9,494 nucleotides of DNA from Treponema sp. (GTDB lineage: Bacteria; Spirochaetota; Spirochaetia; Treponematales; Breznakiellaceae), in assembly GCA_009780285.1 (NCBI GenBank), contig WRAL01000030.1, forward strand, positions 1-9,494, given 5' to 3'. This document shows, piece by piece, positions 1-6,040 of this stretch. The first letter of the stretch is position 1. Each line of letters opens with the position of its first letter. Made by a program: the position numbers and the translations under genes. The notes beneath the pieces are model-generated. The model was not told where the DNA came from. It ran no database searches and was given only the letters and a program-made list of their open reading frames with translations.

Positions 1-626
1 CCCTCCGGCGCGTCGTCCCGGCAGGACACGCCCCAATTTCTCCCGCCGCATTTTCCTATGATCCCGCGCCTGTCCCGATGGAACCGCGCCCAAATCGCGC
101 CCGGCTCGTCGGCGCCGGTTACTTCCCCGCCGGGAAGATGCGCGTCAAAGCGGACATGGCCGCGCGCGCCGACAAAGTCCAGCGGCCGCTCCAGCGTCCG
201 CCTGTTTATCTCCAGCGCGATGCCCTCGCTGACAAGCGGCGCGCCCTCCTCAAGCTCCGCGTAGGCCAGCGCCAGATTCGGCTTGTTGAAATTGTTGAGC
301 GCAACGGGATCGCTGCGGTATTGGGAAGGGGAAAAGCCGTATGCTTCCTTAAACGCCCTCGTGAAGGTTTCGTGGCTGCCGAAGCCGTAGTCCAGCGCGA
401 CGTCGAGGATTCGGCCGCCCTTTTTCCGCAGCCGCTCGCAGGCCCCGGCCAGCCGGCGCAGCCTGACGTACTCCCTTACAGGCTTTTTCACCAGCCGGGA
501 AAACAGCCTTTGAAAGTAGAACGGCGAAAGGGCGGCGACGCGCGCCAGTTCCTCTATAGGAACGTCCTCGTCGATGCGCCTCTCGATAACTTCCAGCGTT
601 CTCTGTATGGATTCCCACGCGCGCAT
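1..626 (-). CDS. AraC-family regulator with GyrI-like effector domain (partial, 3' end outside window)
   Basis: DNA-binding transcription regulator of the Rob/SoxS-like type, in which an N-terminal AraC domain is joined to a GyrI-like small-molecule-binding domain. The frame is open from an ATG at 626 to the window edge, 208 codons, so the C-terminus is missing. Two helix-turn-helix units are visible, at about residues 24-46 (IEELARVAALSPFYFQRLF) and 73-104. The second holds the family signature GFGSHETFTRAF followed by GFSPSQYR. From about residue 125 the sequence changes to a GyrI-like pattern (EPGAIWARF near 174-182, NWGVSC near 197-202). The start is fixed by AGGAGG seven bases upstream. 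The family usually senses a hydrophobic drug or metabolite; no ligand can be read here. High GC matches the right-hand neighbours. The family is clear, the regulon unknown. Confidence 0.9.
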   Translation of the reverse strand, partial: MRAWESIQRTLEVIERRIDEDVPIEELARVAALSPFYFQRLFSRLVKKPVREYVRLRRLAGACERLRKKGGRILDVALDYGFGSHETFTRAFKEAYGFSPSQYRSDPVALNNFNKPNLALAYAELEEGAPLVSEGIALEINRRTLERPLDFVGARGHVRFDAHLPGGEVTGADEPGAIWARFHRDRRGIIGKCGGRNWGVSCRDDAPE

Positions 627-633
627 AGCCTCG

Positions 634-653
634 CCTCCTATAACCAGTATAGC
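634..653 (-). promoter_or_regulatory. -10 element and ribosome site of the AraC-type gene
   Basis: On the minus strand TATACT lies about 20 bases before the ATG at 626 and is followed almost at once by AGGAGG, seven bases from the start. No good -35 hexamer sits at the right distance, so the promoter may be activator dependent. Transcription from this -10 would leave a leader of only about 15 bases. Confidence 0.45.
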
Positions 654-705
654 GCGGCGGCGCGCGGGATTGCTTGACGCGGTCTGCCCTCTTTTGCTTT
701 TATGC

Positions 706-722
706 GGGGGGCCAAGCCCCCC
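706..722. repeat. GC-rich perfect hairpin (GGGGGGC/GCCCCCC)
   Basis: Seven-base perfect arms with a CAA loop. It begins a GC-rich block, about 700-830, that also contains CCCCG-AA-CGGGG at 762-773 and runs of CGCG. I see no protein with convincing composition in either strand here. This looks like non-coding repeat DNA. A related GGGGG/CCCCC hairpin lies at the 3' end of the DUF3021-like gene near 7224-7243. Confidence 0.55.
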
Positions 723-832
723 TCGCTCCAGCCGCGCGCTGCGCGCGCGTCTTACGCTACCCCCCGAACGGGGCGGCCAACAAAGGCGCGCGCAAGCGCG
801 TGGATGGACAAGGGCGCCACGCCGAGAGCGCC

Positions 833-912
833 AATAAAGGCGCAGCAGATGAAGAAGGCGCGAAGGCTTTAGCCTGAGCAGTGCGCGACTGCCCCGCAAC
901 CCCGCCTTTATT
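833..912. repeat. 80-base structured block: closing stem plus two internal hairpins
   Basis: AATAAAGGCG at 833-842 is the exact reverse complement of CGCCTTTATT at 903-912. Inside are AGGCT-TT-AGCCT (864-875) and GCAGT-GCGCG-ACTGC (878-892), so the block can fold as a three-way-junction-like element. The transcribed strand is not evident and no RNA family is recognised. It could be a small structured RNA, an intergenic repeat or the end of a lost transposable element. Confidence 0.4.
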
Positions 913-1000
913 CTGGCACATATTTCCCACGGTGACACAATGGTGCCTGGCACTGGAGCTTGGTGCCAGGCACCAGAGCTTCGTGGTTGGCGTTTGCCAT
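908..1000 (-). pseudogene. 30-codon ORF remnant behind a duplicated promoter and ribosome site
   Basis: An ATG at 1000 opens MANANHEALVPGTKLQC and stops after 30 codons inside the 833-912 structured block. It carries the same GAGGAGGAG ribosome site and upstream promoter/operator as the gene starting at 1604. From about codon 9 the reading frame runs through the REP-like doublet, so the codons are repeat sequence rather than a conserved protein. The likeliest reading is the first few codons of a lost third gene of the 1086-2579 cluster. A functional micropeptide cannot be excluded. Confidence 0.4.
941..975. repeat. REP-like inverted doublet (GTGCCNGGCAC units)
   Basis: TGGTGCCTGGCAC at 941-953 and its exact reverse complement at 963-975 are separated by nine bases. 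Each arm also contains a small palindrome, GTGCC-N-GGCAC, so the element is a palindrome built of palindromes, as in REP doublets. Eleven bases (GCCAGGCACCA) recur at 4061-4071. Elements of this kind are often mobilised by RAYT (Y1-type) transposases; none is present here. Confidence 0.6.
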
Positions 1001-1003
1001 AAT

Positions 1004-1065
1004 TCTCCTCCTCAAAGTTTGTTGCCCTATTGTAGCACGCGCAAGCTGACATCCTGCGTCATATT
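1004..1065. repeat. 62-bp direct repeat, copy A (promoter/operator duplicate)
   Basis: It is identical to 1610-1671 except for one base (A at 1037, G in the other copy). It carries the minus-strand ribosome site, the TACAAT -10 element and the TGAC-N7-GTCA dyad (1047-1061). The shared stretch resumes as AAAAAATTATTCGCGC at the end of the preceding gene in each copy, so the whole intergenic unit, stop codon to start codon, has been duplicated. Confidence 0.9.
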
Positions 1066-1085
1066 ATTCGCGCGGGCGAAAAAAA

Positions 1086-1604
1086 TTATTCGCGCGCTAT
1101 ATTTTTTAGCAGATCGTTCAGATGCTCGAAAAAGAGCCGAGCGCAGCCTAAATCCTCCCGGTTTATGCCAAGGCGAATTCTGCCGTAACAAGCCAGCCGC
1201 CGCCGGCCTTCGTGCTCGTAGGCTATCGCGCTGCAGGGATCGCCCTTGCAGGACGAGCATTCGTTGATCGCGTCGAAAATCCGCCTGGCCGATTTCGGAG
1301 CCGTTTTCGCAATCTCGACGAGCGTTTCCTCGAAATAGTCCGTTTTGCGATACCATTTTTTGCTTTGCCTGTCGTGCAGGAAATACCAGCCGAAATCCTG
1401 GGACGGCTGCGCGTCGGACGCCCTGATCGCGTACGAGATGCCAAAATCGGGCGAGGCGTAAGCAATCCTGTTTCCGGTTTTGTCGATCGAGCGCTTGAAC
1501 TTAAGCGGGCGCAATTGCCGCAGATACGCATCCATTTCGATAATGTCGTTCCGGATTTCCCCCGGAGCGTCGGCCAAGGCGATTTCAAAACGGTCGTTTT
1601 TCAT
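1086..1604 (-). CDS. Conserved-looking protein of unknown function with CxxC-x4-C cysteines
   Basis: 172 residues, soluble, no signal peptide or membrane segment. I do not recognise a named family with certainty. It resembles proteins found next to WYL regulators in Firmicutes, from memory only. The N-terminal half has FKRSIDKTGNRIAYASPDFG (36-55) and a GWYFLHDRQSKKWYRKTDYF stretch (72-91). The C-terminal half has Cys116, Cys119, Cys124 and Cys139, spaced like a possible metal site. The ATG at 1604 is chosen over a longer in-frame start because GAGGAGGAG lies six bases upstream and the longer start lies inside the repeat. It sits 84 bases behind the WYL regulator, with its own promoter and a candidate operator between them, and is probably that regulator's target. 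Function unknown. Confidence 0.8.
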   Translation of the reverse strand: MKNDRFEIALADAPGEIRNDIIEMDAYLRQLRPLKFKRSIDKTGNRIAYASPDFGISYAIRASDAQPSQDFGWYFLHDRQSKKWYRKTDYFEETLVEIAKTAPKSARRIFDAINECSSCKGDPCSAIAYEHEGRRRLACYGRIRLGINREDLGCARLFFEHLNDLLKNIARE

Positions 1605-1609
1605 ATTTG

Positions 1610-1671
1610 TCTCCTCCTCAAAGTTTGTTGCCCTATTGTAGCGCGCGCAAGCTGACATCCTGCGTCATATT
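1610..1671. repeat. 62-bp direct repeat, copy B (functional promoter segment)
   Basis: This is the partner of 1004-1065. It lies between the WYL regulator's stop (1689) and the start of the 172-residue protein (1604) and supplies that gene's -10, operator-like dyad and most of its ribosome site. Because it separates two apparently intact genes, it is likely the original copy. Confidence 0.9.
1635..1667 (-). promoter_or_regulatory. Promoter with candidate operator TGAC-N7-GTCA
   Basis: On the minus strand TACAAT (1635-1640) is a good -10. The -35 position, about 1658-1663, falls inside the dyad TGAC-N7-GTCA (1653-1667), where a bound regulator would block or recruit polymerase. No consensus -35 is present. 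The regulator encoded immediately upstream is the natural candidate for binding. The same arrangement recurs at 1029-1061. Confidence 0.5.
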
Positions 1672-1688
1672 TAAAGCGCGCGAAAAAA

Positions 1689-2579
1689 TTATTCGCGCCG
1701 GTATCTCGCGGCGATCCTCTCGGCCTTTTCGCGAATGATTTCCCTCAGGCGCTCAGGCTCCAGCGCCTCGGCGTGTTCGCCGAAGGACAGGACGTAGCCG
1801 TAAAGCCAGTCGTCCTCTGGGTAGGTCGCCGACACGACGAAGCCGCCGTCCGCCTGCGCCTGCGCCGAGCCGCCGAACTCCTCGCGCGCGCGATGCGCCA
1901 TTTCTGGCGCTATTTTTAGTTTGAAGCAAAGATCCGGCTTTTTAGGCGCGTCGCTTTCGTCATCGTTTTCCGGGAAATCGCGCGCGGCGAAACGCGCGTC
2001 AGTTATTTTCAGACGGCTTACGCGCGCCAGCTTGAACAGGCGCAAGTCTTGACGCGCGAGGCAAAAGCACTTCGCATACCAGGCTTTGTGTTTGAACAGA
2101 AGGCAAACCGGCTCCACGCGCCGCGAAGTTTCCGAGCCATCCGCGTCGCAGTAATCGAACTCGGCGATTCGGCTTTCCAGAATCGCGGCCTTGAATCCGT
2201 CGAAGGCGTCGTCGTCGTTGCCCCATTCGGAAAAATCCGCCTCCAGCCAGGACTGCGCGTTTTTTTTGAATATCGCCGACAGCTTTTGCAGCGTTCCCCC
2301 TGCCCCCTGAGCCTTGATGCCGGAAAGCGCGCGCATCGCGCAAAGAATCTCGGCCTGCTCGCCGTCGCTGAGAAGCGCTTTGTCCAGAACGAAGCTCGGC
2401 ATCAGGGCGATCCCGCCGCCCCTTCCTTTTTCAGTTACGACAGGAATTCCGGCCAGGCCCAGCGCGTCCACGTCGCGATAAATCGTCCGCCGCGAAACGC
2501 CGAAATGATCGGCAAGCTCCTGCGCCGTCGCGCTTTTTTTGTTTAGCAAAATATAAACCGTCTCGAACAGCCTGCTCAT
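1689..2579 (-). CDS. WYL-domain transcriptional regulator (YafY/DeoR-like)
   Basis: 296 residues, the normal length for HTH_11-WYL-WCX regulators. Residues 2-58 form a winged helix-turn-helix with recognition helix VSRRTIYRDVDAL (28-40) and wing EKGRGGGIAL. Residues about 137-195 form the WYL domain (VEPVCLLFKHKAWYAKCFC, then LFKLARVSRLKIT). The C-terminus (WLYGYVLSFGEHAEALEPERL, 258-278) matches the WCX extension. The family binds DNA as dimers and senses ligands, often nucleic-acid derived, through WYL; the ligand here is unknown. The ATG at 2579 follows GGCGGGGG at normal spacing. Its own promoter lacks the TGAC-N7-GTCA dyad seen before the next gene, so it looks like a regulator of its neighbour rather than of itself. 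Confidence 0.92.
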   Translation of the reverse strand: MSRLFETVYILLNKKSATAQELADHFGVSRRTIYRDVDALGLAGIPVVTEKGRGGGIALMPSFVLDKALLSDGEQAEILCAMRALSGIKAQGAGGTLQKLSAIFKKNAQSWLEADFSEWGNDDDAFDGFKAAILESRIAEFDYCDADGSETSRRVEPVCLLFKHKAWYAKCFCLARQDLRLFKLARVSRLKITDARFAARDFPENDDESDAPKKPDLCFKLKIAPEMAHRAREEFGGSAQAQADGGFVVSATYPEDDWLYGYVLSFGEHAEALEPERLREIIREKAERIAARYRRE

Positions 2580-2599
2580 GTTCCCCCGCCTTTGCGCTC

Positions 2600-2628
2600 A
2601 TTTTACAGCGCCGGCGCGAGCTTCGCAA
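2600..2628 (-). promoter_or_regulatory. Promoter of the WYL regulator (TTGCGA-17-TAAAAT)
   Basis: On the minus strand TTGCGA (2623-2628) and TAAAAT (2600-2605) are exactly 17 bases apart, 20 bases before the ATG at 2579. It is divergent from the plus-strand promoter at 2676-2704, so the two share one intergenic region. Confidence 0.6.
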
Positions 2629-2675
2629 CCGCGCGCGGATTGGCATGGAGGAGCTGCGTTTCAATGCGCCGCGCC

Positions 2676-2704
2676 TTGACGCACGAGCTGTCTTGCAATA
2701 AGAT
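2676..2704 (+). promoter_or_regulatory. Promoter of the small membrane protein (TTGACG-17-TAAGAT)
   Basis: TTGACG at 2676-2681 and TAAGAT at 2699-2704 have the optimal 17-base spacing and lie 44 bases before the chosen TTG start. This is one of the two best sigma-70 matches in the window. Confidence 0.6.
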
Positions 2705-2748
2705 TAAAGCAGTGTGAAAAATGACAGTCTGCGCGGGGAGGTTTGAAG

Positions 2749-3066
2749 TTGCGTTTAGCCATAGCCATTTTCCTGCTTATCGTGTTCGCTGCGCCTTTGC
2801 CGTTTGCCTTATACATTGCGCTGCATTTTTTCTCAAACCTGCAACAGCCGTGGATGCTCGCAGGCAGTTCCGCCAGAGTATTTTACTCTTTAGCGCTCAA
2901 TCTTCTTGCGGCGACGTATCCTTTCGCGTATGCGCTTTCGCTGGGCATGACGATCAGCCGACGAACGCTTTCCATTTACAGCTTCGCGCCGGTGGCGCTA
3001 ATTGTTTTGCTGCTGATAATTTTTATCATAGGCGGATTGTCAGGCACGATCTGGCAGGCGAAGTGA
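2749..3066 (+). CDS. Small integral membrane protein of unknown function
   Basis: 105 residues with three predicted membrane spans, about residues 2-25, 44-64 and 78-98. A short polar loop (SRRTLSIYS) precedes the last span and the tail is short (GTIWQAK). I recognise no family. The TTG at 2749 is chosen because GGGGAGG ends seven bases before it; the in-frame TTG at 2743 is one base from that site and too close. A strong promoter lies upstream at 2676-2704. It converges on the protease gene 3089-3946 with only 22 bases between their ends. It is the only convincing plus-strand gene here. Hydrophobic composition and a matched promoter support it as real; its role cannot be inferred. Confidence 0.7.
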   Translation: MRLAIAIFLLIVFAAPLPFALYIALHFFSNLQQPWMLAGSSARVFYSLALNLLAATYPFAYALSLGMTISRRTLSIYSFAPVALIVLLLIIFIIGGLSGTIWQAK

Positions 3067-3088
3067 TCGCGCACGGTCGCCAATCCGC

Positions 3089-3946
3089 CTACAAAAGCGC
3101 GGCCAGCTTCTCCTCTATTTCAAGCCGGAACTTGGCGCTGCGCATAAAACACAGGATCACCGTCGCTTGTAACGCAATCGTAACGTAAAGCAGCGCGATC
3201 ATGTAGCTCGCGCCAAAAGGATAAATCAACTGGCCGCTGGTAAAAAAGTTCGAGATCATGTGGACAAAAAACGCCGACAGAATGCTTCTGTTGGTTTTAA
3301 CGTAGACGATCGAAATGACGCAGGACAGCGTGATCGTTGAGGCTATATACATGATCCCGTGGATCGGGGATAAATGCCAAAATATGTATTGCCCGTTTCC
3401 CGGATAGAAGTACCAGGGAAGGTGCCAAATCCCCCACACAAACCCTAGTATCGCGGATCCCGCCCAAAAGCCGCGCCGCGCGAACAGTTTGTCCAGCGCG
3501 AACCCTCGCCAGCCAAACTCCTCGTTGAGCGGCCCCGAAACTAGCGCGAAAAACAAATAAAGCAAGATCAGATGCGGACTTCTTGCAATCGCGCGAACCC
3601 CGCCAAACCCTGGCGGCTCCCCGCCGAGGAAAAAAACGCTAACAAAAATCGACACGCCCAGAATGACGGCGAAGAACGCCATTGTCAAAAGGGGCCACAT
3701 GAGGCCCATCTGCCTTATACTAACCACGCGTCGAAAGTAGTCCCTTTTTTGCTCCTTGCTATACGTCGCGAAGACAAGCGCCAGCGCCACAAAGGAAGGA
3801 ACGGGCCCCGCGATTAATTTAAAAAGCGTGTCCCCCGCGGCCGTGTCCCCAAGCCCGAAAAACAGCGGCAGGAAACCCGTGTACCATGTCCATCCAAGGG
3901 TAACCAGCAAAAAGAGGAGCAGGTTATCGGACTTCGCGTTTTTCAA
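3089..3946 (-). CDS. CPBP-family intramembrane glutamic endopeptidase (Abi/CAAX-like)
   Basis: 285 residues, largely hydrophobic with about eight membrane spans. All three family motifs are present: EEFGWRG at 142-148 (two catalytic glutamates and the arginine), the FVWGIWH segment ending at His175, and HMISN at 229-233. These line the active site in the membrane. Relatives process prenylated CAAX proteins in eukaryotes; in bacteria many mature peptides or confer immunity to bacteriocins. No bacteriocin or short peptide gene adjoins it, so the substrate is open. The start is a TTG at 3946, six bases after GGGAGG. It stands alone, converging with the small membrane gene and separated from the AT-rich block by about 300 non-coding bases. 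It ends with TAG at 3089. Confidence 0.9.
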   Translation of the reverse strand: MKNAKSDNLLLFLLVTLGWTWYTGFLPLFFGLGDTAAGDTLFKLIAGPVPSFVALALVFATYSKEQKRDYFRRVVSIRQMGLMWPLLTMAFFAVILGVSIFVSVFFLGGEPPGFGGVRAIARSPHLILLYLFFALVSGPLNEEFGWRGFALDKLFARRGFWAGSAILGFVWGIWHLPWYFYPGNGQYIFWHLSPIHGIMYIASTITLSCVISIVYVKTNRSILSAFFVHMISNFFTSGQLIYPFGASYMIALLYVTIALQATVILCFMRSAKFRLEIEEKLAALL

Positions 3947-4240
3947 AAGGAGCCTCCCGCAATCACGTTTGGCGCATCCGCGCGCTCAACGAGCCAAGTA
4001 GCATAAATGCGCGCCCTGATTTAATGGCCTGCGCGCCGCGTGCCAGCCTTCAGGCCTGACGCCAGGCACCACGCCAGGCATCTTTGCGCCTCCATCATGC
4101 CAAGGCCTTTATCCGCAAAATATGGCGAAGCAAAATACCACAGAGGGCAAAGCCCGAACGGTGTTTTGCGGAACCCGAACCGCCAGAACAGGAGGGTGAA
4201 CATATACCGTTTGTTAGACGAGGCACCACCTGTTTTTATT
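3947..4240. other. Non-coding stretch with degenerate REP-like sequence
   Basis: No frame here looks protein coding. At 4061-4080 GCCAGGCA occurs twice, four bases apart, and shares GCCAGGCACCA with the doublet at 963-975. GGCCTG (4026-4031) can pair with CAGGCC (4051-4056). AGGAGGGTGAAC near 4190-4201 resembles a ribosome site but is followed by only a short frame. GC content drops sharply near 4205, which marks the edge of the AT-rich block. Confidence 0.45.
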
Positions 4241-4819
4241 TTATAAAGGTCTTATATTTCCAACACCTGTTTTCTTTACATTTATTGTTGGACTTCCCTT
4301 ATATAATATATTACCTACACCTGAAAGAGTTCCGTTCAAAGAATCTGTTGCCCATATTTTTGAATTTCCAACTCCAGAATGATTAATGGTTATATTGTGG
4401 ACTTGCAAATCTTGAGCATCAATACTTCCTGTGCCAGAGAGGGAAATAACCAATTCAGAAGAATTTCCATTAAAAATTTTCATTTTTCCTGCTCCATTTA
4501 AGGAAATATTTTTCAGATCTGGCAAATAAACATCTACTGTTAATGTAGATGCGTTAAATTGTCCTGGTTTTTGGGTGATAAGCAGAACATTTCCATTTAC
4601 TGTGGTTAAAACTCTATCCTGTAAATTACTATCAGTTGTTACAATTACCTTATAGTTCGCTCCAGGGCGTACATTTATATCCCCTACACCGTCAAGTTTA
4701 ATGCCATTAAAGCCTTCTGCTATTCTTTCTTGGCTTATTACATTACGGTTCCCCATATTGCAACTAGGAAAAATCGCCAATACTATAAGACCAAGAAGAA
4801 CCAATACCTTACCCCTCAT
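4241..4819 (-). CDS. GIN-domain (DUF2807-like) lipoprotein, AT-rich copy
   Basis: 192 residues. The N-terminus is a lipoprotein signal (hydrophobic 5-17, Cys20 after FPS, a relaxed lipobox), placing it on an envelope membrane. The mature part is a beta-solenoid-like GIN domain: from residue 38 GxG turns recur in LDGVGDINV, LNGAGKMKI, LSGTGSIDA, HSGVGNSKI, LSGVGNILY and KTGVGNIRP. The family has no known enzyme activity and is presumed to bind or scaffold at the envelope. The ATG at 4819 is preceded by GGAGGG four bases away; the in-frame TTG at 4831 lies inside that ribosome site. It follows the S41 peptidase in the same direction after 163 bases holding two hairpins. The paralogue at 8507-9133 shares NVISQER/NVVSQER and VIVTTD/VVVTTD but uses GC-rich codons. 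Confidence 0.88.
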   Translation of the reverse strand: MRGKVLVLLGLIVLAIFPSCNMGNRNVISQERIAEGFNGIKLDGVGDINVRPGANYKVIVTTDSNLQDRVLTTVNGNVLLITQKPGQFNASTLTVDVYLPDLKNISLNGAGKMKIFNGNSSELVISLSGTGSIDAQDLQVHNITINHSGVGNSKIWATDSLNGTLSGVGNILYKGSPTINVKKTGVGNIRPL

Positions 4820-4838
4820 AAAACCCTCCAAAATTTTT

Positions 4839-4860
4839 TGTGCGATCGTTTAATCGCACA
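4839..4860. promoter_or_regulatory. Leader hairpin next to the GIN ribosome site
   Basis: TGTGCGAT and ATCGCACA form an 8-bp perfect stem with a six-base loop. On the minus strand it ends nine bases before the GGAGGG of the GIN gene. The run that follows is A, not T, so it is not a terminator in that direction. Control of ribosome access is possible. Confidence 0.45.
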
Positions 4861-4865
4861 TTGGG

Positions 4866-4913
4866 CTTGTTCGACAACTCGGTCGAACCGAAGGTTCGCA
4901 GTTGTCGAACAAG
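4866..4913. repeat. Long nested hairpin between the S41 and GIN genes
   Basis: CTTGTTCGACAACT (4866-4879) pairs perfectly with 4900-4913, 14 bp. Inside, CGAACC-GAA-GGTTCG (4884-4898) forms a second stem, with a 4/1-base interior loop between the two. It lies in the 5' leader of the GIN gene or in an S41-GIN transcript. There is no U-run of terminator quality on either side. It could be an intergenic palindromic repeat or a transcript-processing site. Confidence 0.65.
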
Positions 4914-4982
4914 TCTATTATTAAACACATGACAAGTCGAAACTTTTACCATCTTTTCCGCGAAACCCCAGTTGAATACTTT

Positions 4983-6032
4983 TCATTTATTTCTTGCAAT
5001 GAAATAATTCTTTGCAAATTCAAGTTGTGCATCTTTACCCGCCATAATCTCATCCAAAGTGTTTGTTAGTGCATATTCTGGAATAATCCCGGTTCCTTCA
5101 TGGCATATTCCATTTATATCTGTAACTATTTGAACCGATACTGTATACAGCCAGCCGTTTATCAATGAACGTTCCAATCCAAGTGAAAAGGCTCCGGCTG
5201 TAATTCCCCCTGCATGAGTTACATGCCCTTGTGAACGTAAAGCCAAGGCAAACCACTCTCCACCGGAAATTGTTTGCCTATTTGTTAGTAGGACAATAGG
5301 TTTGGTATATCGTGTTCCAGCAGGTCGTATTGCCTCGGTTATAGGAGCGGAAAGATCATTGCGTCCTGCTCCGTTCTTGGTGCGTATTTGCGCATAGTTA
5401 CTTTGAGCCAAGACAAAACGACTTGCGATATAATCAACGTTTGCAATGAGCCCGCCACGGTTGCCCCGCGTATCCAGGACAAGCGTATCCGTATCCGCAA
5501 GGGATTGAGTAATATCGTCTATCGCTCTTACCCAATCCTGATTTGCAACCGCTGCGCTGCCATGCGCAAAACCTGCAATATAAATATATCCAATGCGTGG
5601 ATTTGATGAAAATGTTCCGTATAAGAACATTCTGTTTCCAACAAAAGTGCCTCCATTGTTCAAGTGCGTTCTAACCACGTCAAGACTGAACGGCTCGACA
5701 TTCACGGTGTCAAGCCATCCGCCTCCTCTAAAATGAGCAAAAGGAGATGACAAAGACACATGGGCATCGTCCAACAATTCCAGCATTTCCGCTACTACAT
5801 CGAAAAGCTCCCTCTCGCTCATGGAATTTGATATTCGCGGAGAAAAATCTCTGTAAACTTCATCCCAGTCGATACCTTTTATGTCAAAAAACGCATACAT
5901 TTTGTTAAAATCGCTCCAGATATTGTAGAATATGTCTCTTGGACTGCTACCTGGATCGGAAGGCAAAAAGACATGGCATGTGGAAAAGAATGAAAGCGTT
6001 ATTATTACAGTCAATATTTTGATAGTTTTCAT
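4983..6032 (-). CDS. S41-family (C-terminal processing/tricorn-like) peptidase, lipoprotein
   Basis: 349 residues. A lipoprotein-type signal (hydrophobic 4-15, Cys19 in FFSTC) points to an envelope location. The helical region IWSDFNKMYAFF ... IDWDEVY (38-60) and LLDDAHVSL (86-94) match the segment that precedes the catalytic core in S41 lipoproteins. The core shows IGYIYIAGF (147-155), DTRGNRGG (187-194) and TISGGEWFALAL (254-265), where Ser256 is the expected nucleophile. GTGIIPEYAL (313-322) closes the fold. No PDZ domain is evident. These serine peptidases degrade or trim periplasmic proteins. The start ATG has AGGAG five bases upstream. That AGGAG overlaps the TAG stop of the upstream barrel gene, which strongly suggests one transcript. 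Confidence 0.88.
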   Translation of the reverse strand: MKTIKILTVIITLSFFSTCHVFLPSDPGSSPRDIFYNIWSDFNKMYAFFDIKGIDWDEVYRDFSPRISNSMSERELFDVVAEMLELLDDAHVSLSSPFAHFRGGGWLDTVNVEPFSLDVVRTHLNNGGTFVGNRMFLYGTFSSNPRIGYIYIAGFAHGSAAVANQDWVRAIDDITQSLADTDTLVLDTRGNRGGLIANVDYIASRFVLAQSNYAQIRTKNGAGRNDLSAPITEAIRPAGTRYTKPIVLLTNRQTISGGEWFALALRSQGHVTHAGGITAGAFSLGLERSLINGWLYTVSVQIVTDINGICHEGTGIIPEYALTNTLDEIMAGKDAQLEFAKNYFIARNK

Positions 6033-6040
6033 GTGTTCTC

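Noticed and set aside
349..618. 89-codon minus-strand frame
   Set aside because: It overlaps the AraC-type gene in another frame; the overlapped frame has clear family motifs and this one is Arg-rich noise.
78..677. 199-codon plus-strand open frame opposite the AraC-type gene
   Set aside because: It mirrors the GC-rich codons of the regulator, has no ribosome site and no recognisable protein character.
864..900. Cobalamin-riboswitch-like look of the hairpins followed by CCCCGCAAC
   Set aside because: The conserved core elements of that riboswitch are absent and no matching gene follows.
1212..1655. Plus-strand frame of 147 codons opposite the unknown protein
   Set aside because: No ribosome site and covered by a better supported minus-strand gene; GC-rich sequence leaves antisense frames open.
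3031..3089. GGCGGATTG and CAATCCGCC as a shared terminator of the converging genes
   Set aside because: The 9-bp arms are 41 bases apart, one lies deep in the coding region, and there is no U-run.
4021..4246. Short frames on both strands in the 3950-4240 gap
   Set aside because: They overlap each other and run through REP-like sequence, with no start signals at proper spacing.
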